Part shown: in pieces, positions 36,690 through 49,437 of the stretch
Layout: every line of letters begins with the position of its first letter
Position numbering within the stretch: position 1 is the first letter of the stretch
Assembly (NCBI GenBank): GCA_037893225.1
Contig: JAZGUH010000279.1
Coordinates: 2,046,001 to 2,110,000, forward strand
Reading direction: 5' to 3'
DNA: 64,000 nucleotides
Source of the DNA: Hippasteria phrygiana
Lineage: Eukaryota > Echinodermata > Asteroidea > Valvatida > Goniasteridae
Notes under the pieces: generated by a model
The model's input: only the letters and a program-made list of their open reading frames with translations
Databases searched by the model: none
Told to the model about the DNA's origin: nothing
Made by a program: the position numbers and the translations under genes

Positions 36690-37848
36690 CTCCACAAGTT
36701 TTAACTCTAGGAAGCCGCCGATGATTGCAACATGTAGCGCCAGATCTAAGCTATCCATACATGTCAAAATTACTGTATTTGGTTGATATTTCATGCAATT
36801 ATGAATGAGTAAAGCAAGTCATACCCTAGGGAATTTGACAGGCATGGAGCAATAAATAGAAGGTAATATGCACACAGATGTTGGCCGGAAAGAAAATAAA
36901 CATTGCGAGGTTTGAATTTTCTCCACAAGTTTTAACTCTAGGCAGCCGCCGATGATTGCAACATGTAGCGCCAGATCTAAGCTATCCATACATGTCAAAA
37001 TTACTGTATTTGGTTGATATTTCATGCAATTATGAATGAGTAAAGCAAGTCCATACCCCAGGGAATTTGACAGGCATGGAGCAATAAATAGAAGGTAATA
37101 TGCACACAGATGTTGGCCGGAAAGAAAATAAACATTGCGAGGTTTAAATTTTCTCCACAAGTTTTAACTCTAGGAAGCCGCCGATGATTGCAACATGTAG
37201 CGCCAGATCTAAGCTATCCATACATGTCAAAATTACTGTATTTGGTTGATATTTCATGCAATTATGAATGAGTAAAGCAAGTCCATACCCCAGGGAATTT
37301 GACAGGCATGGAGCAATAAATAGACGGTAATATGCACACAGATGTTGGCCGGAAAGAAAATAAACATTGCGAGGTTTGAATTTTCTCTACAAGTTTTAAC
37401 TCTAGGAAGCCGCCGATGATTGCAACATGTAGCGCCAGATCTAAGCTATCCATACATGTCAAAATTACTGTATTTGGTTGATATTTCATGCAATTATGAA
37501 TGAATAAAGCAAGTCCATACCCCAGGGAATTTGACATGCATGGAGCAATAAATAGACGGTGACATGTACACAGATGTTGGCCGGAAAGAAAATAAACATT
37601 GCGAGGTTTGAATTTTCTCTACAAGTTTTAACTCTAGGAAGCCGCCGATGATTGCAACATGTAGCGCCAGATCTAAGCTATCCATACATGTCAAAATTAC
37701 TGTATTTGGTTGATATTTCATGCAATTATGAATGAGTAAAGCAAGTCCATACCCCAGGGAATTTGACAGGCATGGAACAATAAATAGAAGGTAATATGCA
37801 CACAGATGTTGGCCGAAAAGAAAATAAACATTGCGAGGTTTGAATTTT
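36690..37848. repeat. C-domain HOR unit C5 (5 monomers, 1159 bp)
   Basis: The last three monomers repeat the C4 order 1391 bp downstream (caggcat/gacgg, gaataaagc/gacggtgacatg, then gagtaaagc). Private: 'ggtttaaatt' near 37141, 'catggaacaat' near 37771 and 'ggccgaaaag' near 37811. Confidence 0.85.
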
Positions 37849-40800
37849 CTCCACAAGTTTTAACTCTAGGAAGCCGCCGATGGTTGCAACATGTAGCGCC
37901 AGATCTAAGCTATCCATACATGTCAAAATTACTGTATTTGGTTGATATTTCATGCAATTATGAATGAGTAAAGCAAGTCATACCCTAGGGAATTTGACAG
38001 GCATGGAGCAATAAATAGAAGGTAATATGCACACAGATGTTGGCCGGAAAGAAAATAAACATTGCGAGGTTTGAATTTTCTCCACAAGTTTTAACTCTAG
38101 GCAGTCGCCGATGATTGCAACATGTAGCGCCAGATCTAACCTATCCATACATGTCAAAATTACTGTATTTGGTTCATATTTCATGCAATTATGAATGAGT
38201 AAAGCAAGTCCATACCCCAGGGAATTTGACAGGCATGGAGCAATAAATAGAAGGTAATATGCACACAGATGTTGGCCGGAAAGAAAATAAACATTGCGAG
38301 GTTTGAATTTTCTCCACAAGTTTTAACTCTAGGAAGCCGCCGATGATTGCAACATGTAGCGCCAGATCTAAGCTATCCATACATGTCAAAATTACTGAAT
38401 TTGGTTGATATTTCATGCAATTATGAATGAGTAAAGCAAGTCCATACCCCAGGGAATTTGACATGCATGGAGCAATAAATAGACGGTAATATGCACACAG
38501 ATGGTGGCCGGAAAGAAAATAAACAATACGAGGTTTGAATTTTCTCCACAAGTTTTAACTCTAAGAAGCCGCCGATGATTACAACATGTACCGCCAGATC
38601 TAAGCTATCCATACATGTCAAAATTACTGCATTTTGTTGATATTTCATGCAATTATGAATGAGTAAAGCAAGTCCATACCCCAGGGAATTTGACATGCAT
38701 GGAGCAATAAATAGACGGTAATATGTACACAGATGGTGGCCGGGAAGAAAATAAACTTTGGAAGATTTGATTTTTCTCCACAAGTTTTAACTCTAGGAAG
38801 CCGCCGATGATTGCAACATGTAGCGCCAGATCTAAGTTATCCATACATGTCAAAATTACTGAATTTGGTTGATATTTCATGCAATTATGAATGAGTAAAG
38901 CAAGTCCATACCCCAGGGAATTTGACATGCATGGAGCAATAAATAGAAGGTAATATGCACACAGATGGTGGCCGGAAAGAAAATACACATTGCGAGGTTT
39001 GAATTTTCTCCAAAAGTTTTAACTCTAGGAAGCCGCCGATGATTGCAACATGTAGCGCCAGATCTAAGCTATCCATACATGTCAAAAATTACTGCATTTG
39101 GTTGATATTTCATGCAATTATGAATGAGTAAAGCAAGTCCATACCTCAGTGAATTTGACATGCATGGAGCAATAAATAGACGGTAATATGAACACAGATG
39201 GTGGCCGGAAAGAAAATACACATTGCGAGGTTTGAATGTTCTCCACAAGTTTTAACTCTAAGAAGCCGCCGATGATTGCAACATGTACCGCCAGATCTAA
39301 GCTATCCATACATGTCAAAATTACTGCATTTTGTTAATATTTCATGCAATTATGAATGAGTAAAGCAAGTCCATACCCCAGGGAATTTGACATGCATGGA
39401 GCAATAAATAGACGGTAATGTGTACACAGATGGTGGCCGGGAAGAAAATAAACTTCGGAAGATTTGATTTTTCTCCACAAGTTTTAACTCTAGGAAGCTG
39501 CCGATGATTGCAACATGTAGCGCCAGATCTAAGTTATCCATACATGTCAAAATTACTGAATTTGGTTGATATTTCATGCAATTATGAATGAGTAAAGCAA
39601 GTCCATACCCCAGGGAATTTGACATGCATGGAGCAATAAATAGAAGGTAATATGCACACAGATGGTGGCCGGAAAGAAAATACACATTGCGAGGTTTGAA
39701 TTTTCTCCAAAAGTTTTAACTCTAGGAAGCCGCCGATGATTGCAACATGTAGCGCCAGATCTAAGCTATCCATACATGTCAAAAATTACTGCATTTGGTT
39801 GATATTTCATGCAATTATGAATGAGTAAAGCAAGTCCATACCTCAGTAAATTTGACATGCATGGAGCAATAAATAGACGGCAATATGAACACAGATGGTG
39901 GCCGGAAAGAAAATACCCATTGCGAGGTTTGAATTTTCTCCAGAAGTTTTAACTCTAAGAAGCCGCCGATGATTGCAACATGTAGCTCCTGATCTAAGCT
40001 ATCCATACATGTCAAAATTACTGCATTTTGTTGATATTTCATGCAATTATGAATGAGTAAAGCAAGTCCATACCCCAGGGAATTTGACATGCATGGAGCA
40101 ATAAATAGACGGTAATATGTACACAGATGTTGGCCGGAAAGAACATAAACATTGCGAGGTTTGAATTTTCTCCACAAGTTTTAACTCTGGGAAGCCGCCG
40201 ATGATTGCAACATGTAGCGCCAGATCTAAGCTATACATACATGTCAAAATTACTGCATTTGGTTGATATTTCATGCAATTATGAATGAGTAAAGCAAGTC
40301 CATACCCCAGGGAATTTGACAGGCATGGAGCAATAAATAGACGGTAATATGTACACAGATGTTGGCCGGAAAGAAAATAAACATTGCGAGGTTTGAATTT
40401 TCTCTACAAGTTTTAACTCTAGGCAGCCGCCGATGATTGCAACATGTAGCGCCAGATCTAAGCTATCCATACATGTCAAAATTACTGTATTTGGTTGATA
40501 TTTCATGCAATTATGAATGAGTAAAGCAAGTCCATACCCCAGGGAATTTGACAGGCATGCAGCAATAAATAGACGGTAATATGCACACAGATGTTGGCCG
40601 GAAAGAAAATAAACATTGCGAGGTTTGAATTTTCTCTACAAGTTTTAACTCTAGGAAGCCGCCGATGATTGCAACATGTAGCGCCAGATCTAAGCTATCC
40701 ATACATGTCAAAATTACTGTATTTGGTTGATATTTCATGCAATTATGAATGAATAAAGCAAGTCCATACCCCAGGGAATTTGACATGCATGGAGCAATAA

Positions 40801-41561
40801 ATAGACGGTGACATGTACACAGATGTTGGCCGGAAAGAAAATAAACATTGCGAGGTTTGAATTTTCTCTACAAGTTTTAACTCTAGGAAGCCGCCGATGA
40901 TTGCAACATGTAGCGCCAGATCTAAGCTATCCATACATGTCAAAATTACTGTATTTGGTTGATATTTCATGCAATTATGAATGAGTAAAGCAAGTCCATA
41001 CCCCAGGGAATTTGACATGCATGGAGCAATAAATAGACGGTAATATGTACACAGATGTTGGCCGGAAAGAAAATAAACATTGCGAGGTTTGAATTTTCTC
41101 CACAAGTTTTAACTCTAGGCAGCCGCCGATGATTGCAACATGTAGCGCCAGATCTAAGCTATCCATACATGTCAAAATTACTGTATTTGGTTGATATTTC
41201 ATGCAATTATGAATGAGTAAAGCAAGTCCATACCCCAGGGAATTTGACAGGCATGGAGCAATAAATAGAAGGTAATATGCACACAGATGTTGGCCGGAAA
41301 GAAAATAAACATTGCGAGGTTTGAATTTTCTCCACAAGTTTTAACTCTAGGAAGCCGCCGATGATTGCAACATGTAGCGCCAGATCTAAGCTATCCATAC
41401 ATGTCAAAATTACTGTATTTGGTTGATATTTCATGCAATTATGAATGAGTAAAGCAAGTCCATACCCCAGGGAATTTGACATGCATGGAGCAATAAATAG
41501 ACGGTAATATGTACACAGATGTTGGCCGGAAAGAAAATAAACATTGCGAGGTTTGAATTTT
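37849..41561. repeat. C-domain unit C6 (16 monomers, 3713 bp) with A island 1
   Basis: Begins with the C marker monomer, then the shared 'gcagtcgcc' / 'aacctatcc' monomer, then A-family monomers to about 40.1 kb, then C monomers again. Its first 1.37 kb is duplicated in C7 at an offset of 3713 bp. Confidence 0.85.
38312..40080. repeat. A-family island 1 in the C domain
   Basis: About eight A monomers with 'tggtggccgg' and 'ctgaattt' or 'ctgcatttt'. Compared with island 2 it lacks one monomer around 39.2 kb (a 'tgaacac' copy runs straight into 'gaatgttctccacaag'). The return to C lies between about 40033 ('attttgttg') and 40130 ('gttggccggaaag'). Private variants shared with island 2 include 'gattacaac', 'aacttcggaag' and 'cctcagtaaatttg'. 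Confidence 0.85.
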
Positions 41562-42024
41562 CTCCACAAGTTTTAACTCTAGGCAGCCGCCGATGATTGC
41601 AACATGTAGCGCCAGATCTAAGCTATCCATACATGTCAAAATTACTGTATTTGGTTGATATTTCATGCAATTATGAATGAGTAAAGCAAGTCATACCCTA
41701 GGGAATTTGACAGGCATGGAGCAATAAATAGAAGGTAATATGCACACAGATGTTGGCCGGAAAGAAAATAAACATTGCGAGGTTTGAATTTTCTCCACAA
41801 GTTTTAACTCTAGGCAGTCGCCGATGATTGCAACATGTAGCGCCAGATCTAACCTATCCATACATGTCAAAATTACTGTATTTGGTTGATATTTCATGCA
41901 ATTATGAATGAGTAAAGCAAGTCCATACCCCAGGGAATTTGACAGGCATGGAGCAATAAATAGAAGGTAATATGCACACAGATGTTGGCCGGAAAGAAAA
42001 TAAACATTGCGAGGTTTGAATTTT

Positions 42025-45000
42025 CTCCACAAGTTTTAACTCTAGGAAGCCGCCGATGATTGCAACATGTAGCGCCAGATCTAAGCTATCCATACATGTC
42101 AAAATTACTGAATTTGGTTGATATTTCATGCAATTATGAATGAGTAAAGCAAGTCCATACCCCAGGGAATTTGACATGCATGGAGCAATAAATAGACGGT
42201 AATATGCACACAGATGGTGGCCGGAAAGAAAATAAACAATACGAGGTTTGAATTTTCTCCACAAGTTTTAACTCTAAGAAGCCGCCGATGATTACAACAT
42301 GTACCGCCAGATCTAAGCTATCCATACATGTCAAAATTACTGCATTTTGTTGATATTTCATGCAATTATGAATGAGTAAAGCAAGTCCATACCCCAGGGA
42401 ATTTGACATGCATGGAGCAATAAATAGACGGTAATATGTACACAGATGGTCGCCGGGAAGAAAATAAACTTTGGAAGATTTGATTTTTCTCCACAAGTTT
42501 TAACTCTAGGAAGCCGCCGATGATTGCAACATGTAGCGCCAGATCTAAGTTATCCATACATGTCAAAATTACTGAATTTGGTTGATATTTCATGCAATTA
42601 TGAATGAGTAAAGCAAGTCCATACCCCAGGGAATTTGACATGCATGGAGCAATAAATAGAAGGTAATATGCACACAGATGGTGGCCGGAAAGAAAATACA
42701 CATTGCGAGGTTTGAATTTTCTCCAAAAGTTTTAACTCTAGGAAGCCGCCGATGATTGCAACATGTAGCGCCAGATCTAAGCTATCCATACATGTCAAAA
42801 ATTACTGCATTTGGTTGATATTTCATGCAATTATGAATGAGTAAAGCAAGTCCATACCTCAGTGAATTTGACATGCATGGAGCAATAAATAGACGGTAAT
42901 ATGAACACAGATGGTGGCCGGAAAGAAAATACACATTGCGAGGTTTGAATTTTCTCCAGAAGTTTTAACTCTAAGAAGCCGCCGATGATTGCAACATGTA
43001 GCTCCTGATCTAAGCTATCCATACATGTCAAAATTACTGCATTTTGTTGATATTTCATGCAATTATGAATGAGTAAAGCAAGTCCATACCCCAGGGAATT
43101 TGACATGCATGGAGCAATAAATAGACGGTAATATGCACACAGATGGTGGCCGGAAAGAAAATAAACATTGCGAGGTTTGAATGTTCTCCACAAGTTTTAA
43201 CTCTAAGAAGCCGCCGATGATTGCAACATGTACCGCCAGATCTAAGCTATCCATACATGTCAAAATTACTGCATTTTGTTGATATTTCATGCAATTATGA
43301 ATGAGTAAAGCAAGTCCATACCCCAGGGAATTTGACATGCATGGAGCAATAAATAGACGGTAATGTGTACACAGATGGTGGCCGGGAAGAAAATAAACTT
43401 CGGAAGATTTGATTTTTCTCCACAAGTTTTAACTCTAGGAAGCCGCCGATTTAGCGCCAGATCTAAGTTATCCATACATGTCAAAATTACTGAATTTGGT
43501 TGATATTTCATGCAATTATGAATGAGTAAAGCAAGTCCATACCCCAGGGAATTTGACATGCATGGAGCAATAAATAGAAGGTAATATGCACACAGATGGT
43601 GGCCGGAAAGAAAATACACATTGCGAGGTTTGAATTTTCTCCAAAAGTTTTAACTCTAGGAAGCCGCCGATGATTGCAACATGTAGCGCCAGATCTAAGC
43701 TATCCATACATGTCAAAAATTACTGCATTTGGTTGATATTTCATGCAATTATGAATGAGTAAAGCAAGTCCATACCTCAGTAAATTTGACATGCATGGAG
43801 CAATAAATAGACGGCAATATGAACACAGATGGTGGCCGGAAAGAAAATACCCATTGCGAGGTTTGAATTTTCTCCAGAAGTTTTAACTCTAAGAAGCCGC
43901 CGATGATTGCAACATGTAGCTCCTGATCTAAGCTATCCATACATGTCAAAATTACTGCATTTTGTTGATATTTCATGCAATTATGAATGAGTAAAGCAAG
44001 TCCATACCCCAGGGAATTTGACATGCATGGAGCAATAAATAGACGGTAATATGTACACAGATGGTGGCCGGGAAGAAAATAAACTTTGGAAGATTTGATT
44101 TTTCTCCACAAGTTTTCACTCTAGGAAGCCGCCGATGATTGCAACATGTAGCGCCAGATCTAAGTTATCCATACATGTCAAAATTACTGAATTTGGTTGA
44201 TATTTCATGCAATTATGAATGAGTAAAGCAAGTCCATACCTCAGTGAATTTGACATGCATGGAGCAATAAATAGACGGTAATATGAACACAGATGGTGGC
44301 CGGAAAGAAAATACACATTGCGAGGTTTGAATTTTCTCCAGAAGTTTTAACTCTAAGAAGCCGCCGATGATTGCAACATGTAGCTCCTGATCTAAGCTAT
44401 CCATACATGTCAAAATTACTGCATTTTGTTGATATTTCATGCAATTATGAATGAGTAAAGCAAGTCCATACCCCAGGGAATTTGACATGCATGGAGCAAT
44501 AAATAGACGGTAATATGCACACAGATGGTGGCCGGAAAGAAAATAAACATTGCGAGGTTTGAATGTTCTCCACAAGTTTTAACTCTAAGAAGCCGCCGAT
44601 GATTGCAACATGTACCGCCAGATCTAAGCTATCCATACATGTCAAAATTACTGCATTTTGTTGATATTTCATGCAATTATGAATGAGTAAAGCAAGTCCA
44701 TACCCCAGGGAATTTGACATGCATGGAGCAATAAATAGACGGTAATATGTACACAGATGGTGGCCGGGAAGAAAATAAACTTTGGAAGATTTGATTTTTC
44801 TCCACAAGTTTTAACTCTAGGAAACCGCCGATGATTGCAACATGTAGCGCCAGATCTAAGCTATCCATACATGTCAAAAATTACTGCATTTGGTTGATAT
44901 TTCATGCAATTATGAATGAGTAAAGCAAGTCCATACCTCAGTGAATTTGACATGCATGGAGCAATAAATAGACGGTAATATGAACACAGATGGTGGCCGG

Positions 45001-45100
45001 AAAGAAAATACACATTGCGAGGTTTGAATTTTCTCCAGAAGTTTTAACTCTAAGAAGCCGCCGATGATTGCAACATGTAGCTCCTGATCTAAGCTATCCA
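42025..45100. repeat. A-family island 2 in the C domain
   Basis: About 13 A monomers in the same order as HOR unit A10 (25.3-28.1 kb), with one extra monomer near 43.75-44.0 kb of the 'gacggcaatatg' type. The return to C is sharp: 'tagctcctgatct' (A) at about 45078-45090 and 'ctgtatttgg' (C) from about 45116 lie in the same monomer. Confidence 0.85.
43418..43638. repeat. 221-bp monomer with an 11-bp deletion
   Basis: The monomer reads 'gccgccgatttagcgcc' where others have about 11 more bases ('gattgcaacat') between 'gccgccgat' and the 'tagcgcc' motif. It is the only large length change I saw in the window. The two-base repeat 'at' at the edges would fit a microhomology deletion, or slippage on the 'acatttagcg' variant that exists near 1666. 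Confidence 0.85.
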
Positions 45101-45264
45101 TACATGTCAAAATTACTGTATTTGGTTGATATTTCATGCAATTATGAATGAGTAAAGCAAGTCCATACCCCAGGGAATTTGACAGGCATGGAGCAATAAA
45201 TAGAAGGTAATATGCACACAGATGTTGGCCGGAAAGAAAATAAACATTGCGAGGTTTGAATTTT

Positions 45265-46423
45265 CTCCACAAGTTTTAACTCTAGGAAGCCGCCGATGAT
45301 TGCAACATGTAGCGCCAGATCTAAGCTATCCATACATGTCAAAATTACTGTATTTGGTTGATATTTCATGCAATTATGAATGAGTAAAGCAAGTCATACC
45401 CTAGGGAATTTGACAGGCATGGAGCAATAAATAGAAGGTAATATGCACACAGATGTTGGCCGGAAAGAAAATAAACATTGCAAGGTTTGAATTTTCTCCA
45501 CAAGTTTTAACTCTAGGCAGCCGCCGATGATTGCAACATGTAGCGCCAGATCTAAGCTATCCATACATGTCAAAATTACTGTATTTGGTTGATATTTCAT
45601 GCAATTATGAATGAGTAAAGCAAGTCCATACCCCAGGGAATTTGACAGGCATGGAGCAATAAATAGAAGGTAATATGCACACAGATGTTGGCCGGAAAGA
45701 AAATAAACATTGCGAGGTTTGAATTTTCTCCACAAGTTTTAACTCTAGGAAGCCGCCGATGATTGCAACATGTAGCGCCAGATCTAAGCTATCCATACAT
45801 GTCAAAATTACTGTATTTGGTTGATATTTCATGCAATTATGAATGAGTAAAGCAAGTCCATACCCCAGGGAATTTGACATGCATGGAGCAATAAATAGAC
45901 GGTAATATGTACACAGATGTTGGCCGGAAAGAAAATAAACATTGCGAGGTTTGAATTTTCTCCACAAGTTTTAACTCTGGGAAGCCGCCGATGATTGCAA
46001 CATGTAGCGCCAGATCTAAGCTATACATACATGTCAAAATTACTGCATTTGGTTGATATTTCATGCAATTATGAATGAGTAAAGCAAGTCCATACCCCAG
46101 GGAATTTGACAGGCATGGAGCAATAAATAGACGGTAATATGTACACAGATGTTGGCCGGAAAGAAAATAAACATTGCGAGGTTTGAATTTTCTCCACAAG
46201 TTTTAACTCTAGGCAGCCGCCGATGATTGCAACATGTAGCGCCAGATCTAAGCTATCCATACATGTCAAAATTACTGTATTTGGTTGATATTTCATGCAA
46301 TTATGAATGAGTAAAGCAAGTCCATACCCCAGGGAATTTGACAGGCATGGAGCAATAAATAGAAGGTAATATGCACACAGATGTTGGCCGGAAAGAAAAT
46401 AAACATTGCGAGGTTTGAATTTT
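45265..46423. repeat. C-domain HOR unit C8 (5 monomers, 1159 bp)
   Basis: C1-like order with one 'aggcagcc' monomer fewer. The fourth element is 'gctatacatac'. Private: 'ttgcaaggtttg' near 45478. Confidence 0.85.
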
Positions 46424-47582
46424 CTCCTCAAGTTTTAACTCTAGGAAGCCGCCGATGATTGCAACATGTAGCGCCAGATCTAAGCTATCCATACATGTCA
46501 AAATTACTGTATTTGGTTGATATTTCATGCAATTATGAATGAGTAAAGCAAGTCATACCCTAGGGAATTTGACAGGCATGGAGCAATAAATAGAAGGTAA
46601 TATGCACACAGATGTTGGCCGGAAAGAAAATAAACATTGCGAGGTTTGAATTTTCTCCACAAGTTTTAACTCTAGGCAGCCGCCGATGATTGCAACATGT
46701 AGCGCCAGATCTAAGCTATCCATACATGTCAAAATTACTGTATTTGGTTGATATTTCATGCAATTATGAATGAGTAAAGCAAGTCCATACCCCAGGGAAT
46801 TTGACAGGCATGGAGCAATAAATAGAAGGTAATATGCACACAGATGTTGGCCGGAAAGAAAATAAACATTGCGAGGTTTGAATTTTCTCCACAAGTTTTA
46901 ACTCTAGGAAGCCGCCGATGATTGCAACATGTAGCGCCAGATCTAAGCTATCCATACATGTCAAAATTACTGTATTTGGTTGATATTTCATGCAATTATG
47001 AATGAGTAAAGCAAGTCCATACCCCAGGGAATTTGACATGCATGGAGCAATAAATAGACGGTAATATGTACACAGATGTTGGCCGGAAAGAAAATAAACA
47101 TTGCGAGGTTTGAATTTTCTCCACAAGTTTTAACTCTGGGAAGCCGCCGATGATTGCAACATGTAGCGCCAGATCTAAGCTATACATACATGTCAAAATT
47201 ACTGCATTTGGTTGATATTTCATGCAATTATGAATGAGTAAAGCAAGTCCATACCCCAGGGAATTTGACAGGCATGGAGCAATAAATAGACGGTAATATG
47301 TACACAGATGTTGGCCGGAAAGAAAATAAACATTGCGAGGTTTGAATTTTCTCCACAAGTTTTAACTCTAGGCAGCCGCCGATGATTGCAACATGTAGCG
47401 CCAGATCTAAGCTATCCATACATGTCAAAATTACTGTATTTGGTTGATATTTCATGCAATTATGAATGAGTAAAGCAAGTCCATACCCCAGGGAATTTGA
47501 CAGGCATGGAGCAATAAATAGAAGGTAATATGCACACAGATGTTGGCCGGAAAGAAAATAAACATTGCGAGGTTTGAATTTT
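46424..47582. repeat. C-domain HOR unit C9 (5 monomers, 1159 bp)
   Basis: Direct duplicate of C8 at 1159 bp. It starts with the 'ctcctcaag' variant also seen at the start of C1 and C10. Confidence 0.85.
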
Positions 47583-49437
47583 CTCCTCAAGTTTTAACTC
47601 TAGGAAGCCGCCGATGATTGCAACATGTAGCGCCAGATCTAAGCTATCCATACATGTCAAAATTACTGTATTTGGTTGATATTTCATGCAATTATGAATG
47701 AGTAAAGCAAGTCATACCCTAGGGAATTTGACAGGCATGGAGCAATAAATAGAAGGTAATATGCACACAGATGTTGGCCGGAAAGAAAATAAACATTGCG
47801 AGGTTTGAATTTTCTCCACAAGTTTTAACTCTAGGCAGCCGCCGATGATTGCAACATGTAGCGCCAGATCTAAGCTATCCATACATGTCAAAATTACTGT
47901 ATTTGGTTGATATTTCATGCAATTATGAATGAGTAAAGCAAGTCCATACCCCAGGGAATTTGACAGGCATGGAGCAATAAATAGAAGGTAATATGCACAC
48001 AGATGTTGGCCGGAAAGAAAATAAACATTGCGAGGTTTGAATTTTCTCCACAAGTTTTAACTCTAGGAAGCCGCCGATGATTGCAACATGTAGCGCCAGA
48101 TCTAAGCTATCCATACATGTCAAAATTACTGTATTTGGTTGATATTTCATGCAATTATGAATGAGTAAAGCAAGTCCATACCCCAGGGAATTTGACATGC
48201 ATGGAGCAATAAATAGACGGTAATATGTACACAGATGTTGGCCGGAAAGAAAATAAACATTGCGAGGTTTGAATTTTCTCCACAAGTTTTAACTCTGGGA
48301 AGCCGCCGATGATTGCAACATGTAGCGCCAGATCTAAGTTATACATACATGTCAAAATTACTGCATTTGGTTGATATTTCATGCAATTATGAATGAGTAA
48401 AGCAAGTCCATACCCCAGGGAATTTGACAGGCATGGAGCAATAAATAGACGGTAATATGTACACAGATGTTGGCCGGAAAGAAAATAAACATTGCGAGGT
48501 TTGAATTTTCTCCACAAGTTTTAACTCTAGGCAGCCACCGATGATTGCAACATGTAGCGCCAGATCTAAGCTATCCATACATGTCAAAATTACTGTATTT
48601 GGTTGATATTTCATGCAATTATGAATGAGTAAAGCAAGTCCATACCCCAGGGAATTTGACAGGCATGGAGCAATAAATAGACGGTAATATGTACACAGAT
48701 GTTGGCCGGAAAGAAAATAAACATTGCGAGGTTTGAATTTTCTCCACAAGTTTTAACTCTAGGCAGCCGCCGATGATTGCAACATGTAGCGCCAGATCTA
48801 AGCTATCCATACATGTCAAAATTACTGTATTTGGTTGATATTTCATGCAATTATGAATGAATAAAGCAAGTCCATACCCCAGGGAATTTGACATGCATGG
48901 AGCAATAAATAGACGGTAATATGTACACAGATGTTGGCCGGAAAGAAAATAAACATTGCGAGGTTTGAATTTTCTCTACAAGTTTTAACTCTAGGAAGCC
49001 GCCGATGATTGCAACATGTAGCGCCAGATCTAAGCTATCCATACATGTCAAAATTACTGTATTTGGTTGATATTTCATGCAATTATGAATGAGTAAAGCA
49101 AGTCCATACCCCAGGGAATTTGACATGCATGGAGCAATAAATAGACGGTAATATGTACGCAGATGTTGGCCGGAAAGAAAATAAACATTGCGAGGTTTGA
49201 ATTTTCTCCACAAGTTTTAACTCTAGGCAGCCGCCGATGATTGCAACATGTAGCGCCAGATCTAAGCTATCCATACATGTCAAAATTACTGTATTTGGTT
49301 GATATTTCATGCAATTATGAATGAGTAAAGCAAGTCCATACCCCAGGGAATTTGACAGGCATGGAGCAATAAATAGAAGGTAATATGCACACAGATGTTG
49401 GCCGGAAAGAAAATAAACATTGCGAGGTTTGAATTTT
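47583..49437. repeat. C-domain HOR unit C10 (8 monomers, 1855 bp)
   Basis: Carries the private variants 'gcagccaccg' (48537) and 'tgtacgcag' (49159), which reappear exactly 1855 bp later in C11. Confidence 0.85.

Larger units (their letters stand above)
41562..45264. repeat. C-domain unit C7 (16 monomers, 3703 bp) with A island 2
   Basis: Same opening as C6 (marker, then 'gcagtcgcc' / 'aacctatcc', then A monomers). It is shortened by the 11-bp deletion near 43450. It keeps more of the A block than C6. Confidence 0.85.

Noticed and set aside
38312..45100. A islands as transposon-like insertions
   Set aside because: Edges fall inside monomers in perfect register with the 232-bp phase and without target-site duplications, so homologous exchange explains them.
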